A stretch of 15,501 nucleotides of DNA from Pseudomonadota bacterium. GTDB lineage: Bacteria > Pseudomonadota > Alphaproteobacteria > Rhizobiales > Rhizobiaceae. Below are positions 1 through 7,167 of this stretch, piece by piece. Made by a program: the position numbers and the translations under genes. A model generated the notes under the pieces. It worked only from the letters and a program-made list of their open reading frames with translations, did not search any database and was not told where the DNA came from. The stretch spans positions 1 to 15,501 of the forward strand of contig JAEZXX010000047.1 of assembly GCA_023419535.1 (NCBI GenBank), given 5' to 3'. The first letter of the stretch is position 1. Each line of letters opens with the position of its first letter.

Positions 1-1
1 C

Positions 2-85
2 GGAAACATCCCGCCCGCCGAAGCCGAAGCCGAAGCCGAAGCCGCATACTACGCTACGCTTGAGCCCACGCCGATCGCCGCGTAG
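2..85 (+). pseudogene. IS3-family transposase OrfB, C-terminal fragment (5' end outside window)
   Basis: An open frame enters from the left edge and ends at a TAG at 83-85. Its 27 residues begin GNIPPAEAEAEAEAAYYATL. A terminal IPPAEAEARYYAxL-type segment is the usual last stretch of many IS3-family OrfB (DDE) transposases, so this is read as the end of such a gene. The AE repeat comes from a GCCGAA microsatellite that lengthens the usual AEAE. The next sequence is IS5 debris, so no complete IS3 right end is recognisable. Whether the gene is intact to the left cannot be told from the window. Confidence 0.6.
17..44. repeat. GCCGAA tandem hexanucleotide repeat
   Basis: Four perfect copies of GCCGAA lie at 17-40, followed by a partial GCCG. 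The unit is six bases, so length changes stay in frame and add Ala-Glu pairs to the transposase tail. Confidence 0.9.
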
Positions 86-93
86 GACTCAAA

Positions 94-240
94 CCAATCA
101 GCCTCCGGCAAACCCGGCGCGGTTCACGATGCAGATGGCCGAGAAGAACGTGTGGGCGCATCGGTCGTAGCGGGTGGCGATGCGCCTCCAGTCCTTGAGC
201 TTGGCGAACAGGTTTGAACCGCGCCGGGTCTTCTGATTGG
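94..240. repeat. Imperfect inverted repeat bounding the IS5 remnant
   Basis: An 8-bp arm CCAATCAG (94-101) is mirrored by CTGATTGG (233-240). A 14-bp arm ACCCGGCGCGGTTC (112-125) is mirrored by GAACCGCGCCGGGT (216-229). The unpaired spacers are 10 bases on the left and 3 on the right. The 147-bp unit therefore looks like a small inverted-repeat element, or an IS end copied in inverted orientation. Confidence 0.75.
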
Positions 241-241
241 A
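98..241 (-). pseudogene. IS5-family transposase, C-terminal remnant
   Basis: Read on the minus strand, the segment encodes about 47 residues including LFAKLKDWRRIATRYDRCAH and TFFSAICI, then a stop at 98-100. The (R/K)LKDWRRIATRYDR...FxxAI stretch is the hallmark C-terminal part of IS5-family (IS427-like) DDE transposases. It contains the tyrosine/arginine region after the catalytic glutamate. A TAA at 242-244 interrupts the frame upstream, and no other part of the enzyme lies to the right. The last residues (VNRAGFAGG) do not resemble the usual AAxxIFWL end, so both ends are rearranged. It cannot be functional. Confidence 0.85.
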
Positions 242-294
242 TTATGACGCGAACCCATAGATATCAATGCCAACACTTGAAACCGTAGAATTGC

Positions 295-996
295 TTAAAG
301 CAGGCGTTCACGGAGGTTCGCGAAGTGTCGCCTCATCGCCTGCCTTGCCGCCTCCGAGTCACCATCGCGGATGGCTTCGAAGATAGGGCGGTGCTCGCCC
401 TGCAAGGCCGCCCAAGTTCGCTCCCCGACGAGGCCGCGGAAGCCGGTTTGGGCGGACTGGCGCACCAGCCGTTCGCTAAGTTCTTCCAGGACAGGGTTGT
501 CGCAAGCTGCCGCTACCGCCCGGTGGAACTCTCCGTTCAGGTCGAGCGATGCAAGATCGACGATGTCCGCCACCGCAGCCTCAAGCAGCGGCCGCTCGAT
601 CCGCGCCAACTGGTCCTCTGTCCTGCGTACCGCCGCAAGTTCGCAGATTGTTATCTCGACGGCTTCGCGCGCCTCCCAAATCTGGAGGAGCAGGGCGCGA
701 TCGACGTTGATGGCGCCAGCGCGTAAACGAGCTGGATCAAGGACACGTAGCGAACGCAAGAAGCGGCCACCACCTGGCCGGCTCTCGATGATCCCCTGCA
801 TCTCGAGGATCCGGAACGCTTCACGCAGGACTGGGCGAGAGACTTGCCACGCTTCCTGAAGCGCGCGCTCACTTGGAAACCTCCCGTTCAGTTGCACCCC
901 ACCCTCCGCGACCAAACGATCGATCCGGTACAGGACTTCTTCCGAGAGACGCGAATTGCGGACTGGGCCGGAAAGGGCGGTGGCGGCGTTCGACAT
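295..996 (-). CDS. GntR-family transcriptional regulator, FadR/FCD subfamily
   Basis: This 233-residue protein has the length and order of FadR-type GntR regulators. A winged helix spans about residues 15-80, with the PSERALQEAWQVSRPVLREA recognition region at 41-60 and the wing at GGGRF (75-79). An all-helical FCD effector domain follows from about 95 to 230. Likely metal or ligand residues in the FCD domain are N154/H158 (NGEFH), H202 and H224. FCD regulators commonly bind small carboxylates and repress a neighbouring transporter/catabolic operon. The gene is divergent from the hydrolase-tct operon, whose probable promoter starts about 75 bases away, so it most likely controls that operon. 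The ATG at 996 lacks a strong ribosome binding site. The gene ends about 50 bases from the IS5 debris. Confidence 0.93.
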   Translation of the reverse strand: MSNAATALSGPVRNSRLSEEVLYRIDRLVAEGGVQLNGRFPSERALQEAWQVSRPVLREAFRILEMQGIIESRPGGGRFLRSLRVLDPARLRAGAINVDRALLLQIWEAREAVEITICELAAVRRTEDQLARIERPLLEAAVADIVDLASLDLNGEFHRAVAAACDNPVLEELSERLVRQSAQTGFRGLVGERTWAALQGEHRPIFEAIRDGDSEAARQAMRRHFANLRERLL

Positions 997-1027
997 CGTG
1001 AAATCCGGCAGGAATTGATCGGTCTAA

Positions 1028-1046
1028 GTCGCAAGACTGCAGCGAC
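1028..1046. promoter_or_regulatory. Candidate GntR operator (inverted repeat)
   Basis: GTCGC (1028-1032) and GCGAC (1042-1046) form an inverted repeat with a 9-base spacer between the GntR gene and the divergent promoter. FadR-type regulators bind short palindromes in such positions. The assignment to this regulator is inference. Confidence 0.3.
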
Positions 1047-1071
1047 ACGTCAACATGCATCGTTAATTGGG

Positions 1072-1100
1072 TTGCCCAGTTTCCCAGTTGCCGCTACAAT
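1072..1100 (+). promoter_or_regulatory. Predicted sigma70 promoter of the hydrolase-tct operon
   Basis: TTGCCC (1072-1077) and TACAAT (1095-1100) are separated by 17 bases, which is near-consensus spacing and a strong -10. A direct repeat CCCAGTT occurs at 1075-1081 and 1083-1089 inside the spacer. Transcription would begin near 1107, so translation of the first gene should start downstream of that point. Confidence 0.5.
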
Positions 1101-1131
1101 ACGGTGGTTCGTTTTCGCAGGAATTCGCGAA

Positions 1132-2319
1132 GTGCCCTCTCGCCGCTCCTGGACTGACCCTTTCCCCGAGAACTTCCAGTGGTCGAACGCGACCCTCGTC
1201 TGTCGTGGAATGGCTCCCTACGGCGCTGTCGCTCTCGCCGACATCGACGTGGTCGTCGGCGAACTGGAAAGCTCGGACGGGTCGGCCGGTGCGTTTCAGG
1301 CGGCTTGGGGGCGTGCGGGAGTGAGGGCGATGGGTCTGGCGGACGAAGCGGAGGCGCGTGGCGCGGTCTCGACCGCCGGCATGTATCGTCTTCGGGCCGG
1401 CAACTACTTCTACACCGGCGAGCGTTTCGTTCCGCTGGGGGAGGAGAAGCGCAGGCTTTGCGAGGAGGCTTTCGCTGCGTACCACGCCGGGTTAGCACTT
1501 GCTTTTCCAGCTGTTGAGTTCCTGGAACTCGACGCCAACGGGGTTTCTCTACCAGCGCTCTTCATGCCGGCGTGCGGCGTCGACGGGCCCGCCCCGACGG
1601 TCGTGATCTTCAACGGCATGGACAACTGCAAGGAGATGAGCGTCCTTTTCGCGGGCCTCGAGTTTGCCGCACGAGGGATCAACACGCTCGCTGTGGACGG
1701 GCCAGGACAGGGAGAAAGCTTGCGCCTGCGCGGCATCCACGCCCGACCGGACTACGAGGTACCGGCGGCCGCCGCCTACGAATTGCTGTGCGGACGAAGC
1801 GACGTGGATCCCATGCGGATCGTCGCCATGGGTTACAGTTTCGGCGGCTGCTACGCGGCGCGGATCGCAGCTCGCGAGCCTCGATTTGCGGGAGCGGTCG
1901 CGATGACCTCCGGCCATTGGGATCTTGCCGCGTTTCAGAAGGGTCTCATGGAGAAGGCCGAGTTGGAGGGCCGTTCGGTCGCGCAATCTACCTTCCAGTT
2001 CAGGTGGGTGATGGGCGCTGCTGATGCAGACGAAGCGCTTGCAAAGGCGCAAGACTATGGGACGGGCAACGTCGCCGCCGAGATCGACATGCCGTTCTTG
2101 GTGACGCACGGCGGGAGCGATCGTATCGTACCGGTGGCGAACGCCCATCGATTGTTCGAAGCCATTCCAGAAACGACCGCGAAGACCCTTCGGGTCGTTC
2201 CCTCCGGCGAACCCGGCTGCGAGCATGCCCATGTCGACGATCGGCAGGCCGGCGTGTCGATCGCAGCCGACTGGATCGCTGAAACGCTATCATACGAACG
2301 CGGGACGCGGAGGCTCTGA
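1132..2319 (+). CDS. Alpha/beta hydrolase (DHPON hydrolase/FrsA-like fold)
   Basis: The alpha/beta-hydrolase core has a nucleophile elbow GYSFGG (Ser236 from this start), a probable acid Asp330 in HGGSDRIVP and a catalytic His365 or His367 in CEHAHVDD. A roughly 130-residue helical N-terminal region precedes the core. This resembles the group containing 2,6-dihydroxypseudooxynicotine hydrolase (a C-C bond hydrolase) and FrsA-like esterases. The oxyanion-side motif is FNGMDNCKE and the GPGQGES turn is typical. The open frame extends back to 844, but the promoter at 1072-1100 lies inside it. I chose GTG 1132, nine bases after an AGGA at 1119-1122. ATG 1210 and TTG 1072 are alternatives. It is first in an operon with an amidohydrolase, an aldolase-type enzyme and a TTT transporter, so it probably hydrolyses an imported carboxylate or an early intermediate. 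Substrate unknown. Confidence 0.85.
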   Translation: MPSRRSWTDPFPENFQWSNATLVCRGMAPYGAVALADIDVVVGELESSDGSAGAFQAAWGRAGVRAMGLADEAEARGAVSTAGMYRLRAGNYFYTGERFVPLGEEKRRLCEEAFAAYHAGLALAFPAVEFLELDANGVSLPALFMPACGVDGPAPTVVIFNGMDNCKEMSVLFAGLEFAARGINTLAVDGPGQGESLRLRGIHARPDYEVPAAAAYELLCGRSDVDPMRIVAMGYSFGGCYAARIAAREPRFAGAVAMTSGHWDLAAFQKGLMEKAELEGRSVAQSTFQFRWVMGAADADEALAKAQDYGTGNVAAEIDMPFLVTHGGSDRIVPVANAHRLFEAIPETTAKTLRVVPSGEPGCEHAHVDDRQAGVSIAADWIAETLSYERGTRRL

Positions 2320-3233
2320 TGGTTTCGGACGCTCCCCTCTGCGCGGCGCCCGATCGAGCCCCGCGCACACCCGCCTTCACGGTACCGGCCGGTGCTACGG
2401 ACTGCCATGTCCACGTCTTCGGGCCAGCGGACCGCTATCCCTACCAGGACAACCGCGCCTACACCCCGCCGGACAGTACGCCCGACGATCTTGCACGACT
2501 GCAATCCGCGCTCGGCCTGTCCCGCGCCGTGGTGGTTCAGGCCAGCGTCCACGGAACCGACAATGGCGCCGTCTGCGACGCCATCGCGCTCGACCCCGTG
2601 AACCGGCGAGGCATTGCCGCAGTGCCAAAATCCGTCAGCGAAGCGGATCTGGCCTCGCTTCACGCGGCCGGTGTGCGCGGCATCCGGGTCAATCTCGTCG
2701 ACCGCGGCGGCATGCCGTACGATTCGACCGAGACGGTGGTCGATCTCGCCCGTCGGATCGAGCCGCTCGGCTGGCACGTCGAGTTCCTCGTCCACGTCGA
2801 ATTGTCGAACGATTTCCTTCGCCTTGTGGAGCGGCTGGCGGTGCCGTCCGTCGTCGGGCATCTCGGCTACGCGAAATCGCACGGCGGCGCCCAGCATCCG
2901 GGCTACCAGCGCTTCTTGGCGCTGATGCGCGAGGGGCGTTGCTGGGCAAAGATGACCGGGCCCTACCGCATCTCCGCCGAACCCACGCTTCCGTACGACG
3001 ACGTCGCGCCCTTTGCTGCAGCGTTGCTAGAAGCCGCACCGGACAGGCTCGTCTGGGGGTCGGACTGGCCGCACGTCATGGTCACGAGACCGATGCCCAA
3101 CGACGGCGATCTGTTCGATCTCCTCGCCCTCTGGGTGAGAGATAAGGAAACGCGGCGGACGATCCTCGTCGAAAACCCGGCCCGCCTCTACGGCTTCGAC
3201 GCAGCCGTCGTAAGAGAACAGGATACACCATGA
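2319..3233 (+). CDS. Amidohydrolase-family metal-dependent hydrolase, LigI-like (COG3618)
   Basis: This 304-residue TIM-barrel hydrolase has H30xH32 in DCHVHVFG at the end of strand 1, GHLG (His181), AKMTGPYR (Lys211) and WGSDWPH (Asp249). It ends in the NPARLYGF tail seen in this amidohydrolase subgroup. The group includes 2-pyrone-4,6-dicarboxylate lactonase LigI and sugar-lactone hydrolases that open lactone rings. Its ATG overlaps the TGA of the upstream hydrolase by one base, which implies translational coupling. It overlaps the next gene by four bases. A lactone or cyclic ester intermediate of the transported compound is the likely substrate. This is inferred from family and context, and a decarboxylase role as in some relatives cannot be excluded. 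Confidence 0.88.
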   Translation: MVSDAPLCAAPDRAPRTPAFTVPAGATDCHVHVFGPADRYPYQDNRAYTPPDSTPDDLARLQSALGLSRAVVVQASVHGTDNGAVCDAIALDPVNRRGIAAVPKSVSEADLASLHAAGVRGIRVNLVDRGGMPYDSTETVVDLARRIEPLGWHVEFLVHVELSNDFLRLVERLAVPSVVGHLGYAKSHGGAQHPGYQRFLALMREGRCWAKMTGPYRISAEPTLPYDDVAPFAAALLEAAPDRLVWGSDWPHVMVTRPMPNDGDLFDLLALWVRDKETRRTILVENPARLYGFDAAVVREQDTP

Positions 3234-4123
3234 CCGCCCGCCTTTCCGGCGTTATCGCTGCCATTCCGACACCGTTCACCGACAAGAACGAGCCCGATGC
3301 CGGCGCCTTCGTCGCCTTCGCAGGACACCTTCTTGCGAACGGCTGCGACGCACTGAACGTTCTCGGCACGACCGGAGAAGCCACGTCGCTGCCAGTGGCA
3401 GCGCGCAAGGCACTGATGAGCGCCGCAGGCGCGAACCTCCCGAAAGACCGCCTGATGGTTGGTACGGGAACCGCAGCCCTCGCAGATACCGTCGAACTCA
3501 CCAGGCATGCCGGCGAACTCGGCTACGCAGGCGCCCTCCTGCTTCCACCCTTCTATTACAAGGGCGTCCCGGACGAGGGGATCATCGCCACGTTCCGCAT
3601 GGTCGCCGAAGCCACGCGGGACACTGCGATCTCCCTCTACCTTTACAACTTTCCCGCCATGACCGGCATCGTCTACACGCGGCCGCTGGTGGAACGGCTT
3701 ATGGAAGCCGTTCCTGGGCGCATCGTCGGACTGAAGGACTCGTCCGGCGACATGGCGTATGCGGCCGATCTCGCAGCTATCGACGGGTTCGACGTCTTCC
3801 CCTCGAACGAAGCATCGCTTCTCCAGGCGCGCGACGGACTGTACGCGGGCTGCATCTCGGCCACCGCCAATCTTAACGCCGACCTTTGCGCGCGCGCGTG
3901 GCGTGAAGGCGACGCCGAGGCGCTCGACCGCGCCGTGGCGATCCGCGCACGGGTCGCCGGCCCATCGCTGATCGCCGGGGTCAAGGCGGTGGTCGCGGCG
4001 AGATCGGGCCATGACGGCTACCGGTATGTCCTGCCGCCCTTGATCGAACTCGGCGCCGAGGAACGCGGGGCGGTTCTGGAGGACGTGGACGCGATCCGGA
4101 ACCGCCGCCTCGCAGCGGTTTGA
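3230..4123 (+). CDS. Dihydrodipicolinate synthase (DapA)-superfamily lyase/aldolase
   Basis: This is a 297-residue class I aldolase of the DapA/NanA superfamily. Visible motifs are GTTGE (46-50, pyruvate carboxylate binding), catalytic Tyr139 in LYNFP and the Schiff-base Lys169 in GLKDSSGD. The strand-8 region around IAGVKAVV closes the barrel. These enzymes make or break a C-C bond next to a pyruvate-type 2-oxo acid. An operon copy beside a lactonase and a TTT transporter is normally catabolic (a 2-oxo-3-deoxy acid aldolase or dehydratase) rather than the lysine-biosynthetic enzyme. It overlaps the amidohydrolase stop by four bases (ATGA). The true substrate cannot be read from sequence. Confidence 0.92.
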   Translation: MTARLSGVIAAIPTPFTDKNEPDAGAFVAFAGHLLANGCDALNVLGTTGEATSLPVAARKALMSAAGANLPKDRLMVGTGTAALADTVELTRHAGELGYAGALLLPPFYYKGVPDEGIIATFRMVAEATRDTAISLYLYNFPAMTGIVYTRPLVERLMEAVPGRIVGLKDSSGDMAYAADLAAIDGFDVFPSNEASLLQARDGLYAGCISATANLNADLCARAWREGDAEALDRAVAIRARVAGPSLIAGVKAVVAARSGHDGYRYVLPPLIELGAEERGAVLEDVDAIRNRRLAAV

Positions 4124-4195
4124 GAGACGCGTCTGCTGCGGGCATGAGGAGCCGTCCGCCGCTGACTGATCGGACTTCGACTTCGAGTTGGGCAC

Positions 4196-4205
4196 AAGGA
4201 GGAAA
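4196..4205 (+). promoter_or_regulatory. Strong ribosome binding site of tctC
   Basis: AAGGAGGAAA is nearly fully complementary to the 16S rRNA tail. The GGAGG core ends five bases before the ATG. It fixes the tctC start and is stronger than the sites of neighbouring genes, consistent with an excess of binding protein over permease. Confidence 0.8.
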
Positions 4206-4207
4206 CC

Positions 4208-5185
4208 ATGTCCACGCTTCGCAACACAACCATCGCGACACTTGCGTTTGGCGTATGCACCACCGCGGCACCCGCGCAGGAGATGCGCGCACCCGAAGGT
4301 GCGATCGAGATCACCGTCGGCTGCTCGGCCGGCTGCACGCCCGACATCCTCATGCGCCGAGCGGCGCAGATCTGGAACGATCAGGGACTGGTCGAACAGC
4401 CGATCGTGATTGTGAACCGCCCGGGCGGCGGCATGACCACGGCGATGAACTACGTCCTCGACCGGCCAGGCAGCGAGAACGACCTGATGGCTCTGGCGGA
4501 GCCGGTGTTCTCGACGCCGATCGTCCAGGGCATCGCATCGACCTACGATCGCTTCACCCCGCTCGGCGTCTTCGTGCAAACGCAGCTCGTGATGCTGGCG
4601 ACCCCCGATCACGAAGCGGACTCGCTGAGCGAACTCGTGGAGATCGCCAAGGCCAGGCCAGCGGAGATCCGCATGGCCGGATCGAGCGCTGGCGGCACGG
4701 ATGAACAGGTGCTCGGGCTCATCGAGAATGCGACCGGCACCGACATGACCTTCATCCCGCATTCGGGTGGCGGCGCGGCGCAGGCCACGTTTCTAGGCGG
4801 CAATGTCGACCTCATCACGCTGACGATCGACGAAGCGCTGCCGCTCATCGAAGCCGGCAGCGCGAAGGCGCTGGCGATCTTCAACGAAGATCGGCGCACC
4901 GAGGAGTCGCTCGCATCAATTCCGACCGCGCGCGAACAGGGTGTCGATGTCGTCTGGGGTCAGGTCTTCGGCCTTCTCGGGGCGCCCGAACTCGATCCGG
5001 CGGTGGTTTCCTGGTGGACGGCGCGTATCGAAGAACTGACGGCGACGGACGCTTGGAGAGCCGCGATTGCCGACAACTATCTCGGCAGCGAGATCATGAC
5101 CGGCGAAGGGCTCGCAGGCCGGATGAAGGGTTTTGCTGATGCTCGGATCGAGGTGCTGAAGGCGATTGGCGCGGCAAAGATCTGA
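4208..5185 (+). CDS. tctC: TTT transporter solute-binding protein (TctC/Bug family)
   Basis: This 325-residue periplasmic binding protein has a signal peptide with probable cleavage after Ala23 (APA|Q). The mature part shows Bug-family features: the ITVGCSAGCTPDILMR loop, the IVIVNRPGGGMTTAMNYV strand, the AGSSAGGTDEQVLG ligand loop and IPHSGGGAAQATFLGG. Bug proteins deliver carboxylates to the TctAB permease. The gene starts 84 bases after the aldolase and is followed by tctB and tctA, the standard order. The usual first ligand loop F/VPxxPGGxxD reads CSAGCTPD here, with two cysteines, which is unusual and may affect ligand choice or form a periplasmic disulfide. Confidence 0.93.
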   Translation: MSTLRNTTIATLAFGVCTTAAPAQEMRAPEGAIEITVGCSAGCTPDILMRRAAQIWNDQGLVEQPIVIVNRPGGGMTTAMNYVLDRPGSENDLMALAEPVFSTPIVQGIASTYDRFTPLGVFVQTQLVMLATPDHEADSLSELVEIAKARPAEIRMAGSSAGGTDEQVLGLIENATGTDMTFIPHSGGGAAQATFLGGNVDLITLTIDEALPLIEAGSAKALAIFNEDRRTEESLASIPTAREQGVDVVWGQVFGLLGAPELDPAVVSWWTARIEELTATDAWRAAIADNYLGSEIMTGEGLAGRMKGFADARIEVLKAIGAAKI

Positions 5186-5252
5186 CGTCGCGACGCGTGG
5201 CAGGATGGGAGACCGAACGATGCGCTGATTCGAACAGTCGGCGGCCCTTCTT

Positions 5253-5672
5253 ATGGCCTTCGTCGCCATCGTCGTCGCGCTGGGCACCCACGGCCTGCCG
5301 ATCTGGAGCGGCTTCTCACCCGGCGACCGCTTCGTTCCACTCATCGTCGCCGCGATCACGCTCGTCCTTTCGGTGATGTACTTCTTCGAGATCGGACGGC
5401 GGACGGTGGATACGCCGGTCGAACTCCCACGGGGCCGGGCAGCGTTGCGGGTTGCCCTGATCGCCGGTTCGATCGTGGCCTTCGCTCTAGCGGCGGTCTA
5501 TCTCGGGTTCGTCGTCGCGGGAGCGCTCTTCGTGTTCCTGGTGCTCCTGCTCGTCCTGCGCAGGCCCGTCTTTCCCAGCCTTCTCGCCGCAGCCATCACC
5601 ACGGGCATCGTCTACGGCGTCTTCGTCGCGTGGCTCGGCATCCGCCTGCCGACCGGCGTTCTCGGCATCTGA
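5253..5672 (+). CDS. tctB: TTT transporter small membrane subunit (TctB), N-terminus damaged
   Basis: This small TctB-family protein has about four transmembrane segments: MAFVAIVVALGTHGL, a stretch around FVPLIVAAITLVLSVMYFF, a segment from about residue 68, and a C-terminal pair. In the same frame an ATG at 5220 with a good GGGAG eight bases before it begins Met-Arg-stop-Phe-Glu-Gln-Ser-Ala-Ala-Leu-Leu-Met. The frame reads as a normal TctB start except for TGA at 5226-5228 (codon 3), where one substitution from TGG or CGA would suffice. Translation must begin at ATG 5253, or restart there after the two-codon leader. The 139-residue product still contains most of helix 1, so the subunit may work at reduced level. 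tctA starts 19 bases later. Confidence 0.85.
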   Translation: MAFVAIVVALGTHGLPIWSGFSPGDRFVPLIVAAITLVLSVMYFFEIGRRTVDTPVELPRGRAALRVALIAGSIVAFALAAVYLGFVVAGALFVFLVLLLVLRRPVFPSLLAAAITTGIVYGVFVAWLGIRLPTGVLGI

Positions 5673-5691
5673 CCTGCAAGAAAGTGCTGCC

Positions 5692-7167
5692 ATGGACCTT
5701 CTCGCGAACTTCGCAGCCGGCCTTTCCGTCGTTCTCACGCCCAGCGGGCTCCTGGCGATCTTCTTCGGCGTACTGATCGGACAGGTCGTTGGCGCCCTGC
5801 CCGGCCTCGGTCCGGCAGCCGGCATGGCGCTCCTGCTGCCCGTCACCTTTGGCATGGAGCCCTCGCTTGCCATCATGATGCTGGCCGGCATCCTCTACGG
5901 AGGGATGTACGGCGGCACGATCACCTCGGTTCTGATCAACGTGCCCGGCGAATCCTCCAGCGTCATGACTGCGCTCGACGGGTACCAACTCGCCAAGCAA
6001 GGTAGAGCGGGAGCGGCTCTGTCAGCCGCCGCGATCGGCTCGTTCTTCGCCGGCATCTGCGGAACCGTCGCACTGGCTGTCGCGGCGGTCGGACTCAGCG
6101 CCATCGCGCTGCGCTTCAACGCGCCGGAGTTCTTCCTCCTTGCCGTGATCGGCATCGTCGCAACCGTCGGCCTCGGAGGCGGCTCGCCCGTGAAGGCGCT
6201 TCTGATGGCCATGCTCGGTCTTTCAATCGCCGTCATCGGCGTCGATCCGATCAGCGGCACTGCCAGGCTGACCTTCGGCAGCGGCTTCCTGCTCGACGGG
6301 CTCGACTTTCTACCGGTTGCAATCGGCCTGTTCGGTATCGCCGAGGTGCTGGTCTCCCTTGAACAGCTCAGCGACGAGAAGCCGCTGCGCACGCGCTTCC
6401 GCGACATGTGGCTGACCGCCCAGGAGTGGCGCGAGATCCGCATGCCGGTGGTGCGCGGGTCAGCGATCGGCTTCGGGATCGGGCTGATGCCGGGCGCCGG
6501 AGCGACCGTCGCCGCGTTCCTCGCCTACATCGTGGAGCGCCGCTTCTCCCCTCGACCGGAGCGATTCGGCAAAGGAGCCCTCGATGGCGTCGCGGCGTCC
6601 GAATCCGCTAACAACTCCTCTGTGACCGGTGCCCTGGCGCCGATGCTGGCGCTTGGCATCCCGGGCTCGACCGGCACGGCAGTCCTGCTCGCTGCACTGA
6701 TCCTGCAGGGTATCCGCCCCGGACCGACGCTGATGACCGATCAGCCCGTCCTGGTATGGAGCCTCATCGCCTCGATGTTCGTCGGCAACGTGCTGCTCCT
6801 CATCATGAACCTGCCGCTCGCCCCTGTTTTCGCGCTGCTCCTGCGTGTACCCTACGCCTACCTTGCTCCCGGCATCGTCCTCTTCTCGCTCGTCGGGGCC
6901 TACGCCGCGACATTGACGTTCGGCACCATGATCACCGCGATCGTGTTCGGCGCCATCGGGTACGGAATGATCAAAGCGGAGTTGCCCCGCGCGCCTTTGG
7001 TACTGGCCTTGGTGCTCGCACCGCTCTTGGAGGAATCGCTGCGACAATCACTGCTCTTGTCTCTCGGCAGCCCGATGATCTTTCTCGAACGCCCCTTCTC
7101 CCTGATGCTGATCGTCATCCTCATCGGCGGCATCGCGCTACCGCTTCTGAGGCGCAAACCCCGCTGA
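5692..7167 (+). CDS. tctA: TTT transporter large membrane subunit (TctA)
   Basis: This is a 491-residue polytopic permease of the TctA family, of typical length. The N-terminal conserved GQVVGALPGLGPAAGMALLL motif (30-49), the ILYGGMYGGTITSVLINVPG region and the internal repeat GLMPGAGATVAAFLAY plus LGIPGSTGTAVLL are present. These mark the two inverted halves and substrate sites. About 10-12 transmembrane helices are evident. With TctB it forms the ion-coupled channel fed by TctC. It is the last gene of the operon. No frameshift is seen. Confidence 0.95.
   Translation: MDLLANFAAGLSVVLTPSGLLAIFFGVLIGQVVGALPGLGPAAGMALLLPVTFGMEPSLAIMMLAGILYGGMYGGTITSVLINVPGESSSVMTALDGYQLAKQGRAGAALSAAAIGSFFAGICGTVALAVAAVGLSAIALRFNAPEFFLLAVIGIVATVGLGGGSPVKALLMAMLGLSIAVIGVDPISGTARLTFGSGFLLDGLDFLPVAIGLFGIAEVLVSLEQLSDEKPLRTRFRDMWLTAQEWREIRMPVVRGSAIGFGIGLMPGAGATVAAFLAYIVERRFSPRPERFGKGALDGVAASESANNSSVTGALAPMLALGIPGSTGTAVLLAALILQGIRPGPTLMTDQPVLVWSLIASMFVGNVLLLIMNLPLAPVFALLLRVPYAYLAPGIVLFSLVGAYAATLTFGTMITAIVFGAIGYGMIKAELPRAPLVLALVLAPLLEESLRQSLLLSLGSPMIFLERPFSLMLIVILIGGIALPLLRRKPR

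Noticed and set aside
17..44. CRISPR-like repeats
   Set aside because: The hexamers are contiguous without spacers and lie in a coding frame; this is a microsatellite.
3188..4762. Long minus-strand open frame (about 524 codons) opposite the DapA-like gene and tctC
   Set aside because: It is antisense to genes with clear motifs on the plus strand, with no recognisable domain.
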